From assembly GCA_029263415.1 (NCBI GenBank), contig JAJCXN010000046.1, forward strand, positions 1 through 64,000: 64,000 nucleotides of DNA. Reading direction: 5' to 3'. A program made the position numbers and the translations under genes. The notes below the pieces were generated by a model. That model had not been told where the DNA came from. It made no database searches and saw nothing but the letters and a program-made list of their open reading frames with translations. Source of the DNA: Acidobacteriota bacterium. Lineage in GTDB: Bacteria > Acidobacteriota > Thermoanaerobaculia > Multivoradales > Multivoraceae. Shown here piece after piece: positions 1 through 7,676 of this stretch (position 1 is the stretch's first letter; each line of letters starts with the position of its first letter).

Positions 1-142
1 TAGCGCTCCAAGGAAGAAGGGAGGCAGCAAGAACAACTGACCAATGGTTTGGGAATCGAAAGGAAGACTTCAACTAACCAGCTGCGGAAACCGGCCAAAG
101 TAATTGTCGCCAAACCGGACAAAGTAATTGACGCGGGACACT
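1..142. mobile_element. Probable insertion-sequence end with terminal direct repeats
   Basis: Two 19-bp direct repeats that differ at one base (88-106 and 112-130; core CAAAGTAATTG) lie just inside a possible terminus near ACGCGGGACA at 131-140. Repeated short motifs near the tip are typical of IS21-family ends. One + frame entering from the left edge ends in a short basic tail with a stop near 40, which could be the end of a transposase or helper protein. The rest of the element would lie left of the window. The family assignment is tentative; a phage regulatory repeat is the alternative. Confidence 0.4.
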
Positions 143-185
143 AATCTTCATTCCGTCTCCTGACCCCCCCTGTTAAGGAGGCATT

Positions 186-216
186 GGCCCCTATGGCGTG
201 TCCGCGCCGAGGGGCC
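186..216 (+). terminator. Stem-loop followed by T-rich tract
   Basis: GGCCCCT (186-192) pairs perfectly with AGGGGCC (210-216), and a T-rich stretch (GTTTCGTTTCT) follows on the + strand. This fits a weak intrinsic terminator for rightward transcription leaving the putative insertion element. It also lies just beyond the stop of the leftward HTH gene at 232, but there is no T tract on that strand. Confidence 0.4.
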
Positions 217-231
217 GTTTCGTTTCTATGG

Positions 232-702
232 TTATGAGTCTGGCAAGGCTCTCTGTTTGGCCATTTGTTCGCGATAGACAGCGATCTCTTCCGGACCTGT
301 TTGAGCGATGAGGTCGGCGAACTCTTTGACCGCCGACTCACGTACCACCTCTAGGCTCTCCACCGTGTGTGCCTCAAGGCCGAACTGGCGAAGGATTTCT
401 GCGAGCACGGCAAAGGCGTCCTCGGGTGGTGCCCCGGCTTCGAGTGCGGTCACAACTGACATCGCAATCTGTTGGCCCGGCGATCGGCGCTCTGTCTGAA
501 AGTCATCGGTCGGCAGCTGGTCCGCCTTACGGCCAGTCCACTTGTACAAGGTCGACTTGGACAATCCCATACGCGAGGCGTTGCGCTTGATCCCTCCGGC
601 TTCGAGAGTTGTGCGCTCGGCAGCTGCAAGAGTGCGGGTGTCCAAACGCGGACCGATTTTGGACTTCCCTACTAGGCTTGGCGGTGTAACCCTTTCGCTC
701 AT
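232..702 (-). CDS. Phage-type HTH regulator (CII-like position)
   Basis: 156-aa soluble protein with a helix-turn-helix-like segment around residues 35-56 (GGIKRNASRMGLSKSTLYKW), preceded by a basic N-terminus and followed by an acidic helical region (residues 80-145) that may oligomerise. It starts 2 nt after the stop of the Cro-like gene 704-952, so the two are co-transcribed leftwards. A second small HTH gene directly after cro is the position of cII-type activators in lambdoid phages. The function as activator or early regulator is inferred from position and the HTH only. Downstream early genes would lie towards or beyond the left edge, where an insertion element may have interrupted them. 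Confidence 0.65.
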   Translation of the reverse strand: MSERVTPPSLVGKSKIGPRLDTRTLAAAERTTLEAGGIKRNASRMGLSKSTLYKWTGRKADQLPTDDFQTERRSPGQQIAMSVVTALEAGAPPEDAFAVLAEILRQFGLEAHTVESLEVVRESAVKEFADLIAQTGPEEIAVYREQMAKQRALPDS

Positions 703-703
703 G

Positions 704-952
704 TCAGGCCACCTCCAAGAACGAAGGGTCCATCCAAGCTGCTGCAGGAATTCGTCCTTTGGTCGCTCTCTGGACTTCTGTGGCCCATCTCAGGCTTGGT
801 GTGAGAGACCCGGTCTCAGCTCTCGACACGTAGCCTGCGTCGCAACCAATCTGCTCTGCCAGCTGGACTTGGGTCAGTTGGCGCTCGGCCCGCCAAGCCA
901 CCAGCAGCTTCCCTGGCGAAGAGGTGTTGCGTCCGACTGTTTTCTTGTTCAT
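704..952 (-). CDS. Cro/CI-family HTH protein, Cro-like
   Basis: 82-aa protein with a classic XRE/Cro helix-turn-helix at about residues 24-50 (LTQVQLAEQIGCDAGYVSRAE) and almost nothing outside the DNA-binding domain, the size of a phage Cro or a YdaS-type repressor. It is divergent from the larger HTH gene 1051-1578, giving the two-repressor arrangement of a phage immunity switch. A good sigma-70-type promoter (959-987) lies immediately upstream with its predicted start at the ATG, so the transcript is probably leaderless. No Shine-Dalgarno sequence precedes the ATG, which agrees with that. Confidence 0.75.
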   Translation of the reverse strand: MNKKTVGRNTSSPGKLLVAWRAERQLTQVQLAEQIGCDAGYVSRAETGSLTPSLRWATEVQRATKGRIPAAAWMDPSFLEVA

Positions 953-1061
953 TTCGACAGTGTACGCATATCTCTTGTTGAAGTCAACATATGATTTCCC
1001 TCTTGAGAGAAGCTAACGCTGAAGCCGCTTCTGTCATGCTTCATGTCGAAATGAACAAGAA
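942..1061. repeat. 18-bp perfect inverted repeat across the immunity region
   Basis: TGTCGAAATGAACAAGAA occurs on the minus strand at 959-942 and on the plus strand at 1044-1061. Each copy contains an ATG that opens a HTH gene reading MNKK. The arms are 84 bp apart. A perfect 18-bp match including untranslated bases is unlikely by chance. It may be a duplicated start box or an operator covering both starts. Confidence 0.75.
959..987 (-). promoter_or_regulatory. Sigma-70-type promoter for the Cro-like gene, predicted leaderless
   Basis: On the minus strand, -35 TTGACT (982-987) is separated by exactly 17 bp from -10 TACACT (959-964). The ATG of gene 704-952 begins at 952, seven bases past the -10 box, so the predicted start point is the A of the start codon. 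This parallels the leaderless cI mRNA made from lambda PRM. The promoter lies between the two divergent HTH genes, so an operator probably overlaps it. Confidence 0.7.
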
Positions 1062-1578
1062 GAATCCGACTGCAGAAGAAGTTGGGGCGGCGCTTGCCGA
1101 ACTCGTCCGCAAATCACCCCTTTCCAGGGAAGAAATTGCGAGCAAGACGGGAGTCTCCTCGGCCAATCAGAGCCGGTACTACTCAGCTCGTACTGATCCA
1201 CGCCTCAGCACAGTTCTCAAGATTCTTGAAGTGGTTGAGGGCGATCTTGAAGATCTTCATGTCGAGATCTCTGGAACTCCGAGCGATTCGTCCTTCAGTC
1301 AGACGGTGGCTTGGATACGTGAGCAAGCTGAGGCACAGCAATCGCAGCTTGAGCGCCGCAATAAGCAGCTTCTTGAGGATTGCGAGGATCTAAGTAATAC
1401 TGCTAGCCAGTTTGTTGATGCGCTGCTCACCGAAACGGGTGTCCTGGAGCAGAAGGAACGAAGCGCCGTCGCTGCCAGGGCTGTCGCCCGCGTGAAGGCA
1501 ATTCAATCTGTAGAAAAGGTAGAAGCAGAAGACTCCGGGGGGCTTCGTGGGCTCATCGCAAAATTCACTCGGCGATAG
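1051..1578 (+). CDS. CI-like XRE-family repressor
   Basis: 175 aa from the ATG at 1051. A helix-turn-helix occupies about residues 22-55 (SREEIASKTGVSSANQSRYY, then a recognition helix), followed by a long glutamine/glutamate-rich region predicted to form a coiled coil (residues 90-150). No LexA/CI-type Ser-Lys autoprotease motif is visible, so induction would differ from lambda. An upstream ATG at 991 gives 195 aa. I prefer 1051 because the bases around it match exactly the start of the divergent Cro-like gene, and 991 also lacks a ribosome-binding site. It is the first gene of a rightward block of accessory genes, the place of cI in lambda. Confidence 0.65.
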   Translation: MNKKNPTAEEVGAALAELVRKSPLSREEIASKTGVSSANQSRYYSARTDPRLSTVLKILEVVEGDLEDLHVEISGTPSDSSFSQTVAWIREQAEAQQSQLERRNKQLLEDCEDLSNTASQFVDALLTETGVLEQKERSAVAARAVARVKAIQSVEKVEAEDSGGLRGLIAKFTRR

Positions 1579-2599
1579 CTGGCTTGAATCCGAAGAAGTT
1601 CGGCCACACGTTCGCGACCAGCTGCCGGAGCGCGCGGTCGCCAAGCTTCTTCAGCGCGATCCCGCGCGCGGAGCGCTGCTTGCTCTTCGCCTGAGAGGGG
1701 ATGGCCACGACACCGGCGTACCCTTCTACGACGCAGTCGAACCGGCCGAGGCGAAGGAATGGGTGATCACCGGAAAGCGCCCACTACGTGACCCGTCTGG
1801 TGTCTTGCAGTTTCGGAAGCACGACTGGAGCTTTCTCCACGATCCCACCGAGGTGCGACGGCGCGTGCGCAACAATAAGTCCCTGACGCTGGCAGAGCGT
1901 TTTGACGCAGACATTGAACGCGCGTTCAAGGAGCTTTCAAGAGCGATTACCTCAGGCGCTTTCTACATCGGGATCGCTACTTCTGTTGCTGCAATGTTCT
2001 TCGCTTTTGGGCAGTGGAAAGACACCCCCGACGCCGCACTCCTTGTGGTTGCTTTCACGCTGTCGGCAGCAATCATGCGATCCTCGGGAGAAAAGAGAAT
2101 TGCGGCACTGTTCGCGGTTTGTGGAGGCGCCTACGCAGAAAGCCTGCTCGCCCGCGCCGGAGCAAATGTGCCACCCATAGGGATTGCTGCCGTTGCCCCT
2201 GCGCTCCTGTGGTCTTCACTTCTTCACAACCGGTTCGCATTGAAAGGTCGTGTGGCACGCGCGGCGGTATGTCTCGGTGTCCTGGCTAGCGCCGGATCAT
2301 TTCTAGCCAACCTTGTTGGGGTGAACAATCTGTTGTGGGTGGCACTCCTGGCGCTGGCGATGGTCTGGATGACACAACGCGCCTTCAAAACTGGCGTGTG
2401 GAAGTTGGCTCCACTTCGGATCTGTTTGATCGCTCTAGCCCCGGCTACCGTCTTCTTGGTGATCGACGCTTCAGTCGGTTTGGCCTATGGGGACATTGCA
2501 GCCACAACGGTTAATATGTGGCTAGCTGTTGCTCCAGTTGGTTGCGCTGGCTATGCGTTGGCGGAGCGGCACGGGACAACAGACCGCGAAAGGGCATAG
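1547..2599 (+). CDS. Polytopic membrane protein of unknown function
   Basis: 350 aa from a GTG start preceded by a G-rich ribosome-binding site; it overlaps the 3' end of the CI-like gene by 32 nt, so the two are probably co-transcribed. Residues 1-130 are soluble and charged, with basic patches, and residues 134-345 contain about seven hydrophobic segments. A soluble sensor-like N-terminus fused to a membrane domain, directly downstream of a phage repressor, would fit a superinfection-exclusion or membrane-acting abortive protein, but no family is recognised and the function is unknown. Confidence 0.6.
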   Translation: MGSSQNSLGDSWLESEEVRPHVRDQLPERAVAKLLQRDPARGALLALRLRGDGHDTGVPFYDAVEPAEAKEWVITGKRPLRDPSGVLQFRKHDWSFLHDPTEVRRRVRNNKSLTLAERFDADIERAFKELSRAITSGAFYIGIATSVAAMFFAFGQWKDTPDAALLVVAFTLSAAIMRSSGEKRIAALFAVCGGAYAESLLARAGANVPPIGIAAVAPALLWSSLLHNRFALKGRVARAAVCLGVLASAGSFLANLVGVNNLLWVALLALAMVWMTQRAFKTGVWKLAPLRICLIALAPATVFLVIDASVGLAYGDIAATTVNMWLAVAPVGCAGYALAERHGTTDRERA

Positions 2600-2603
2600 A
2601 CCA

Positions 2604-3002
2604 ATGGACGTCACCGATCAAGAAGCCACCGATCCCAGGTTCTACCTCAACTGGGTGAGCGACATCATTGAGTACAAGTTGCGGAGCTCCGACCTGATGA
2701 TGGACGCCGCTGGGAGAGCAATGCTGGAGCAGATCTGGAAACGAAAAACACAAGCAATTGCGAAGCTCCCGCACGTGTTCGACTCCGATCATCCAGTCAT
2801 GTTCTCCAAAGTGAGTTACTACGCAGAACTCATGGTTACGAACGCCAAAGGAACCGGGGCTAGCGTGATCAACTCAGATCAAGTGCTACTTGCGAGCCGA
2901 CAATTCGCCGCCGCCGGACTCACGCTTAAGACCTGGGGCACCGCATTGTGCCCCCCTCCCAAAGACGTAGAAGCGGCAGCAGTCAACAGCCAAGCAACTT
3001 GA
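2604..3002 (+). CDS. Hypothetical soluble protein
   Basis: 132 aa from the ATG at 2604, five bases past the stop of the membrane protein 1547-2599; an in-frame upstream start at 2529 would overlap that gene heavily and is less likely. The protein is mostly helical, without signal peptide or membrane segment, and I recognise no family. Tight spacing suggests it works with, or is regulated alongside, the membrane protein before it. It is convergent with the small exported protein at 3020-3247. Confidence 0.5.
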   Translation: MDVTDQEATDPRFYLNWVSDIIEYKLRSSDLMMDAAGRAMLEQIWKRKTQAIAKLPHVFDSDHPVMFSKVSYYAELMVTNAKGTGASVINSDQVLLASRQFAAAGLTLKTWGTALCPPPKDVEAAAVNSQAT

Positions 3003-3019
3003 GACCCCGCTAGGACAAA

Positions 3020-3247
3020 CTAGCGCACGACTCGTACACCATTGACCCGCGCGCACTTGACAAGCGAGCGCGGCCCCATCATTCGGTAAACCGCCTGGCG
3101 CACCTCGCTCTCTGCAAGCCGACTCGTATCCCACTCCACCTCGATCTTGATGCGCTGCGCCGGCTTCTCCGCTTCGACAGCCTTCGCGATTCCAAGAAAC
3201 GGGATCGCGGCAGCGAAACCAAACAGTGATCGTCTATTCAGGCTCAT
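3020..3247 (-). CDS. Small exported protein with Tat-like signal
   Basis: 75 aa from the ATG at 3247, preceded by GGAG at suitable spacing; the longer in-frame reading up to 3460 has no protein-like features. Residues 5-28 form a signal peptide with a twin-arginine-like start (NRRSLFGFAAA) and an AxA-type cleavage region. The mature part is only about 47 residues, basic towards its end, with two cysteine-free beta-like stretches. It is the only leftward gene in this stretch, lying between rightward accessory genes. Function unknown. Confidence 0.5.
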   Translation of the reverse strand: MSLNRRSLFGFAAAIPFLGIAKAVEAEKPAQRIKIEVEWDTSRLAESEVRQAVYRMMGPRSLVKCARVNGVRVVR

Positions 3248-3524
3248 AGAAAACTCCGTTCGCCAAGGCCATGCTAGGCCCTTGTTCTTCGGATTCCCCT
3301 TAGCGGGAAACATCGAGAGGAACCATGATGTGCGGGCCAGTACATTCGAATGATCGGAAAGCCCGACTGTAGCGAGGAATCGGGTACCCCATCCAAAGAA
3401 ATGCCGGATCGCATTTGGCCGTAGCTGCCCGCTACCATCGGACTTGCGGTGCTTCAGCAATTGCCAATTACAGCATGTCTTAGAATCCCTAGGTTTCTCA
3501 CAACCTACCTAGGGGGATTGCACG

Positions 3525-4064
3525 ATGCCAAGGTCGACAACCGGAACACTCGTACTGCTGCTCGGAGCGCTCTCGGCTGCCGGTGCGTTCGCCGCGAACA
3601 AAGTAACGGTGACCAGGGCGGACGCCTTTGCGACTACCAAGCTCACAACCGTGGCCGTGGTGACCGCCGAGTGCCATGAGGTCGTCGACTGCAGCAGGAT
3701 TCAACAGAAGGTGATCGCTGGGTTCGGCAAGAAGCATGGCTTCACCTTCGTCCCCGACTACAAAGTTCGCAAAGCGCTAATCGACCTGGGATACACCGAG
3801 TACGACCGCAGCCTCCGAGCGGAGCTGGCTCAGAGCCTTGGCGTTGACGGCTTCTTCGAACTCGTGGTGCCCCATGCAGAGCGGGCGGACGGGTTCGGTG
3901 GAAGAGAGGGCTCGCAGGTCAAGCTGGAGATGACTGTTCTTGGAGCGAACGGTGAGCTGCTCGCACATGGCGTCGGTACGGGCCGACCGCAGAACGTGGT
4001 GACCGGGCCGGAGCGAGTCGCCGGCAACATCGCTGAGCAGATCGGGCGCTTGCTCTTCCAATGA
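3525..4064 (+). CDS. Exported CsgG/LpoB-like domain protein
   Basis: 179 aa with a clear N-terminal signal peptide (hydrophobic residues 8-22, AFAA cleavage region). The mature domain has the pattern of the CsgG/LpoB periplasmic fold: a strand (TTVAVV), a helix (RIQQKVIAGF), then VPDYKVRKALIDLGY, a leucine-rich helix (LAQSLGVDGFFELVV) and two further strands (LEMTVLGANGELLAHGVG). The assignment rests on this pattern, not on a search. A GGGGGA ribosome-binding site precedes the ATG. A periplasmic protein of this kind in an accessory block could alter the envelope of the lysogen. Confidence 0.5.
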   Translation: MPRSTTGTLVLLLGALSAAGAFAANKVTVTRADAFATTKLTTVAVVTAECHEVVDCSRIQQKVIAGFGKKHGFTFVPDYKVRKALIDLGYTEYDRSLRAELAQSLGVDGFFELVVPHAERADGFGGREGSQVKLEMTVLGANGELLAHGVGTGRPQNVVTGPERVAGNIAEQIGRLLFQ

Positions 4065-4089
4065 AACTTACGCCCTTGGGGGATCACGA

Positions 4090-5049
4090 ATGTTCTTAAA
4101 GAAGACTCTCACCTACTACAGAGCAAACTGGGACTGGGAAGACGAGAGCGACCAGCCAACGCTCCAAGAGGTCTTGCAGAAGATCCGAAAGAAGCAGCCC
4201 GCAGTGAAAGACCGTGTTTACAGGCACGGTGATAGCAAACGACTCATGCTCCAGAGACTGGAGAATCGGGGGCAGCTAACAAGAGGCCACTTAGTACTAG
4301 TTGAGCCCGACTCGTTGGCTACCATCGTCAAGAAGGCCGAGGTGGCGACAGGCGAGGAATCCGACATCGGAGAGCAGGCAGCAAGCGAGGGAAGCGACTA
4401 CCTCAACGGCAACCTCTTCTTCGTGTGCTTCCACGATCACCTTTTCCTCTCAGAAGACCAGAAGGTCAAAGCGCCCAGGATCTGGGATGCAATCTTCCAA
4501 GCCACCGAGACTGTCTGGCCAGAACTCGACTGGTTCCGTTGTTCGATTGAACCGGTAGCAAACCAAGATGTACTCAAGACCATCGCGAAGGAAAAGGTCG
4601 CAAGGCTCGAGTTCAACGACGTTGTCACCCCAAAGGCGCAACAGGAGATTGCTCATGCAAGCGCATCCACCTTTGAGAGCATCAAAGCTCGAGTAACAGA
4701 GTGGTTCTACAACGATCCCGAGACGGCACAGTTGGCCGACCTCGCACGAGCAACGGTCAAGCTCTCAATCAACTTTGACGGCCGGATGCCGAAGAAGTTC
4801 CGGAAACGAATCGAGGACGCTGAGCTGGCCGCTGCAGGCATTGCTTACGACGAGGACGACGAGGTCACAATCGTCACTAGGGAGGGTTCGAGCTTCTCAC
4901 GCGGCGAAGCACGGTATCGAAGGATCGTGCAGGTCCAAAGACGTCCTGGAAATACCGTAGACTGCGGTGCGACCTGGATAGAACTCACCGACTTCTACAA
5001 AGAGCTCGTGAAGAATGGCTCCATCAGACTCGAAAAGGACACTGAGTAA
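4090..5049 (+). CDS. RexA-like cytosolic protein (candidate exclusion sensor)
   Basis: 319-aa soluble protein. N-terminal half: a strand beginning LTYYRANW, a helix (LQEVLQKI), then a segment near residues 100-150 (YLNGNLFFVCFHDHLFLSED) and an IEPV segment near 155. The order of these elements recalls lambda RexA (a YRS start, FLFVEGD in the middle, QIEPL afterwards), but only at the level of architecture by eye. The gene overlaps the next one, a 4-TM membrane protein, by 35 nt, reproducing the rexA-rexB layout, and both lie in the rightward block downstream of a CI-like repressor. Homology is unproven; an unrelated sensor-effector pair is the alternative. Confidence 0.5.
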   Translation: MFLKKTLTYYRANWDWEDESDQPTLQEVLQKIRKKQPAVKDRVYRHGDSKRLMLQRLENRGQLTRGHLVLVEPDSLATIVKKAEVATGEESDIGEQAASEGSDYLNGNLFFVCFHDHLFLSEDQKVKAPRIWDAIFQATETVWPELDWFRCSIEPVANQDVLKTIAKEKVARLEFNDVVTPKAQQEIAHASASTFESIKARVTEWFYNDPETAQLADLARATVKLSINFDGRMPKKFRKRIEDAELAAAGIAYDEDDEVTIVTREGSSFSRGEARYRRIVQVQRRPGNTVDCGATWIELTDFYKELVKNGSIRLEKDTE

Positions 5050-5548
5050 GACCAAGACCATCGCTCTACCGATCTCATTGGTCGTGGCTGCGTTGGTCTC
5101 ATGGTTCGCTCAACCCCTTGTCCACGACAATGGCGATGCACAACAGTTGCTCGGCACGCTGTTTTCGATTCTCGCAGCCTTCTCACTGGCTATCGCGACT
5201 TTCCTCGTCGACCCTTCCATGTTTCCGAGCAGGCTCTCGGTGGTGGCCGCGGAAGCAAAAAAGACTTTGCGGAAGCGTTTGCAACGACACCAGCAGCTGT
5301 TCCTCGCATACCTAGCGACGCTGACGCTGATTCTCGCGGCCACTCTGCTGAAGTCTCAGTCAGAGACAGTGGTGCTTCTACTTGAGCACGCCTACCTCTT
5401 TGTGGGCACTGTTGCCCTGTTCTTCTCGTTCCTGCTGCCGGCTGCGCTGCAGAAAATCCAAGAAGAACGACTGGATAGCTGGATCGACGCTCGACACGAC
5501 GAAGAGAAACGGAAGATGCTGGACGCCGTCGGCGAGCCCAACAAGTAG
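5015..5548 (+). CDS. RexB-like four-TM membrane protein
   Basis: 177 aa with four hydrophobic segments at about residues 16-35, 45-65, 95-112 and 120-147, a charged loop between TM2 and TM3 and a charged C-terminal tail. The start lies inside the preceding gene (35-nt overlap), implying translational coupling. Four TM segments and small size match lambda RexB, an ion-channel-like effector of superinfection exclusion (144 aa). Sequence similarity cannot be judged here; the call rests on topology, order and location. A holin-like or SLATT-type pore effector would look similar. Confidence 0.5.
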   Translation: MAPSDSKRTLSKTKTIALPISLVVAALVSWFAQPLVHDNGDAQQLLGTLFSILAAFSLAIATFLVDPSMFPSRLSVVAAEAKKTLRKRLQRHQQLFLAYLATLTLILAATLLKSQSETVVLLLEHAYLFVGTVALFFSFLLPAALQKIQEERLDSWIDARHDEEKRKMLDAVGEPNK

Positions 5549-5557
5549 GCCCGTCGA

Positions 5558-5749
5558 CTAGTTAGCCGGCACCGAGGCGCTGAGCCAGCGCCCAAGCTGC
5601 TCGACCTTCCCTAGCGCGCCTGCGAGCTCGTTGGCCTGGTCCTGCTTCCCTGCCTTCTCGAGATCGAACATGCGCGTCTTGAGGCACCGTCGGATGAGGT
5701 CGAGTTCTTCATCCGTGAAGGGTGCCGGTCGCTTTGGTTCAGTGCTCAT
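5558..5749 (-). CDS. 63-aa helical protein, copy 1 (paralogous to 7673-7864)
   Basis: 63-aa protein: a short proline-rich start (PKRPAPFTDEE), then two amphipathic helices (LDLIRRCLKTRMFDLEKAG and ANELAGALGKVEQLGRWL). A second copy of roughly 80% identity lies at 7673-7864 in the same orientation; the pair brackets the two TIR genes. This copy is divergent from TIR gene 1 (88 bp between starts) and converges with the RexB-like gene. The helical-hairpin form would suit a protein-protein partner, for example an inhibitor or adaptor of the TIR proteins, but that is inference. Confidence 0.6.
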   Translation of the reverse strand: MSTEPKRPAPFTDEELDLIRRCLKTRMFDLEKAGKQDQANELAGALGKVEQLGRWLSASVPAN

Positions 5750-5837
5750 GCCGGCAAGCTAGCACTACGGCAACGTCCGCCTCAAGGTGATAGAACATTG
5801 CTGCTCAGGAAACAGATAACAATCAGGTGAACGCCGC

Positions 5838-6752
5838 ATGCCCAGTGACGATCGATTTCCCGTCTTCATAAGTTGGTCCGGCAAGCGAGCTCAGACGGTG
5901 GCCAGGGCGCTCAAGGACACAATCGCAACTGCCCTGCAAGCAACTAGCCCCTTCTTTTCAAGCGACATTGAAGCGGGGCGAGCCTGGGGGCCTGCCATTC
6001 AGGAGGCGCTGACGCAGGCCGACTACGGGATCGTGGTGGTCACTCCTGAGAACCAGGGCGAGACTTGGCTCAATTTCGAAGCCGGCGCTATTTCGAAGAT
6101 GCCGGAATCAAGGGTGAGCACACTACTGGTCGGGCTTTCAAAGACTGACTTAAGACCGCCGCTGAGCCTCTTCCAGGCCTCGGAGGGGTCGAGACGCGAC
6201 GACATCGAGAAGATCTTCCGTCAGATCAACGCAAGGGTAAGCGAGCGTGGTGGCGCGTCACTTGAGGAGGCTCCACTTCAGAAGCAGTTCGACGCGTTCC
6301 TGCCATCGGTTGTGATGACCATCGAGAAAGCCGCTGCAAGCGAGCAGGACGTACCGGAGCGTTCTAGAGACGATATGACAGTTGAAGTCCTCTCCAACAC
6401 TCGACTGATGCTCAAGCAAATCCAACGAATCTCCAGCCATGTTCGCTCCAACGACACGCCGACGGACCATGGTGCAAGCAAGCGTCCCCTTTCTCAAGCA
6501 GAAGTTGAGAAAGTCTACCAGGCGCGCTTCCTAGTCGAGAGCGCGCTCAAAGACGATGCGGGGCTGCAGGAGTTTGTCTTGGAGATGCCTGTTCTGCCCC
6601 CGAGTGAGATTATTCGTCTGCATAATGTTGCCCTTGCCCTAGCCGCTTCCTTAGATGAGGGCTCTCCCGAGCTTGAACGGCACGCCCAGCTGATTCGTTT
6701 TCTAAGGGGTATGATCGGACCAAAAGAGTCAACAGTGCTGGACTTCCGGTAG
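5838..6752 (+). CDS. TIR-domain protein 1 (putative NAD-consuming effector)
   Basis: 304 aa. Residues 7-140 form a TIR domain: a first strand with VFISWSG (boxed FIS-S motif), SSDIEAGRAW, the strand YGIVVVTP, then WLNFEAGA, giving the W-x-x-x-E signature with W77 and E81; in NADase TIR domains the equivalent glutamate is catalytic. Residues 165-300 are a separate helical region differing from that of TIR gene 2. AGGTGA lies before the ATG. Bacterial TIR proteins usually degrade NAD or make cADPR-type signals in phage defence (for example Thoeris ThsB). No ThsA-like partner is seen, so the mechanism is open. Confidence 0.7.
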   Translation: MPSDDRFPVFISWSGKRAQTVARALKDTIATALQATSPFFSSDIEAGRAWGPAIQEALTQADYGIVVVTPENQGETWLNFEAGAISKMPESRVSTLLVGLSKTDLRPPLSLFQASEGSRRDDIEKIFRQINARVSERGGASLEEAPLQKQFDAFLPSVVMTIEKAAASEQDVPERSRDDMTVEVLSNTRLMLKQIQRISSHVRSNDTPTDHGASKRPLSQAEVEKVYQARFLVESALKDDAGLQEFVLEMPVLPPSEIIRLHNVALALAASLDEGSPELERHAQLIRFLRGMIGPKESTVLDFR

Positions 6753-6812
6753 CTAATTGGGGCACCTGGATCTCCGTACGACACTCCCCTGACCACAACA
6801 GGCTACCCACTG

Positions 6813-7676
6813 ATGACTGACGACAACAGACTGCCGGTGTTCATTAGTTGGTCTGGGCCACAGGCCAAGGTGGTCGCTGAAGAACTGAAGCTCACCCTCC
6901 AGACCGCTATCCACAATACGAGACCTTTCTTCTCCGCTGACATTGAAGCCGGCCAGCGATGGAGTGAGGCGATCCGGCGAGCTTTGGAAGACGCCGACTA
7001 CGGCATCATCGTGGCCACACCGGCTAACCGACTGAAGCCATGGCTCCACTTCGAGGCGGGAGCGATATCGAAGTTGCAAGACTCACGAGCGAGCGTGCTG
7101 CTAGTTGGGATGAGTGCAACCGACCTAGAGCCGCCGCTGAGCCAGTTTCAGGCGACAGAGGCGAGCGATGAATCTGGTCTACGTAAACTGTTCGGGCAGA
7201 TCAACGACCGCACTGCCGCTCGAGGCCACAGACCGCTCGACTACCCGGCGCTGACCAAGATGCTCGACAGGTTCCTACCGGATCTGTCCGAAGTGATCGC
7301 GGAATCGGTACCTGACGCTAGCGAGGCGGCCGTCGCAGCACCCCGCGGCCGAGACAATGATGAGAAGATCGACGAACTGCTCAGTATCGTCCGAAGGCTG
7401 GAGCGCCCGGTCGTGCTAGGGCCGATTAGCGGCGGGATTCAACTATCCCCGGTTGGCGAGTGGGCCAAGCGGACGGCCATTGAAGCCGTTGCGAGTAACG
7501 AAGGGTTCCTGTCTCTGCAGCGCTTCATACACACCACCCCAGAGGACCACGACTGGGGGTCACTCAGGTCCGCACTCAACAGGGAGGCCCGCCGCCCGAA
7601 TCAATCGCCGGAGCGGTCAGACAGGGCACGGATGCTAGTTGACAGTATCGACCAAATCGAGTCAGGACGGCCCTAG
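6813..7676 (+). CDS. TIR-domain protein 2 (paralogue of protein 1)
   Basis: 287 aa. The N-terminal 130 residues parallel TIR protein 1 nearly position for position: VFISWSG at 9-15, SADIEAGQRW, YGIIVATP and WLHFEAGA with the same W77/E81 pair. The C-terminal part (about 150-287) is unrelated in sequence, so the two proteins probably share the catalytic activity but differ in sensing or partner binding. The gene begins 60 bp after TIR gene 1, same strand, likely one transcript. Its stop overlaps the stop of the convergent 63-aa gene by 4 nt. Confidence 0.7.
   Translation: MTDDNRLPVFISWSGPQAKVVAEELKLTLQTAIHNTRPFFSADIEAGQRWSEAIRRALEDADYGIIVATPANRLKPWLHFEAGAISKLQDSRASVLLVGMSATDLEPPLSQFQATEASDESGLRKLFGQINDRTAARGHRPLDYPALTKMLDRFLPDLSEVIAESVPDASEAAVAAPRGRDNDEKIDELLSIVRRLERPVVLGPISGGIQLSPVGEWAKRTAIEAVASNEGFLSLQRFIHTTPEDHDWGSLRSALNREARRPNQSPERSDRARMLVDSIDQIESGRP

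Noticed and set aside
3248-3460. N-terminal extension of the small exported protein
   Set aside because: Sequence before the ATG at 3247 is not protein-like, and a good ribosome-binding site supports the shorter gene.
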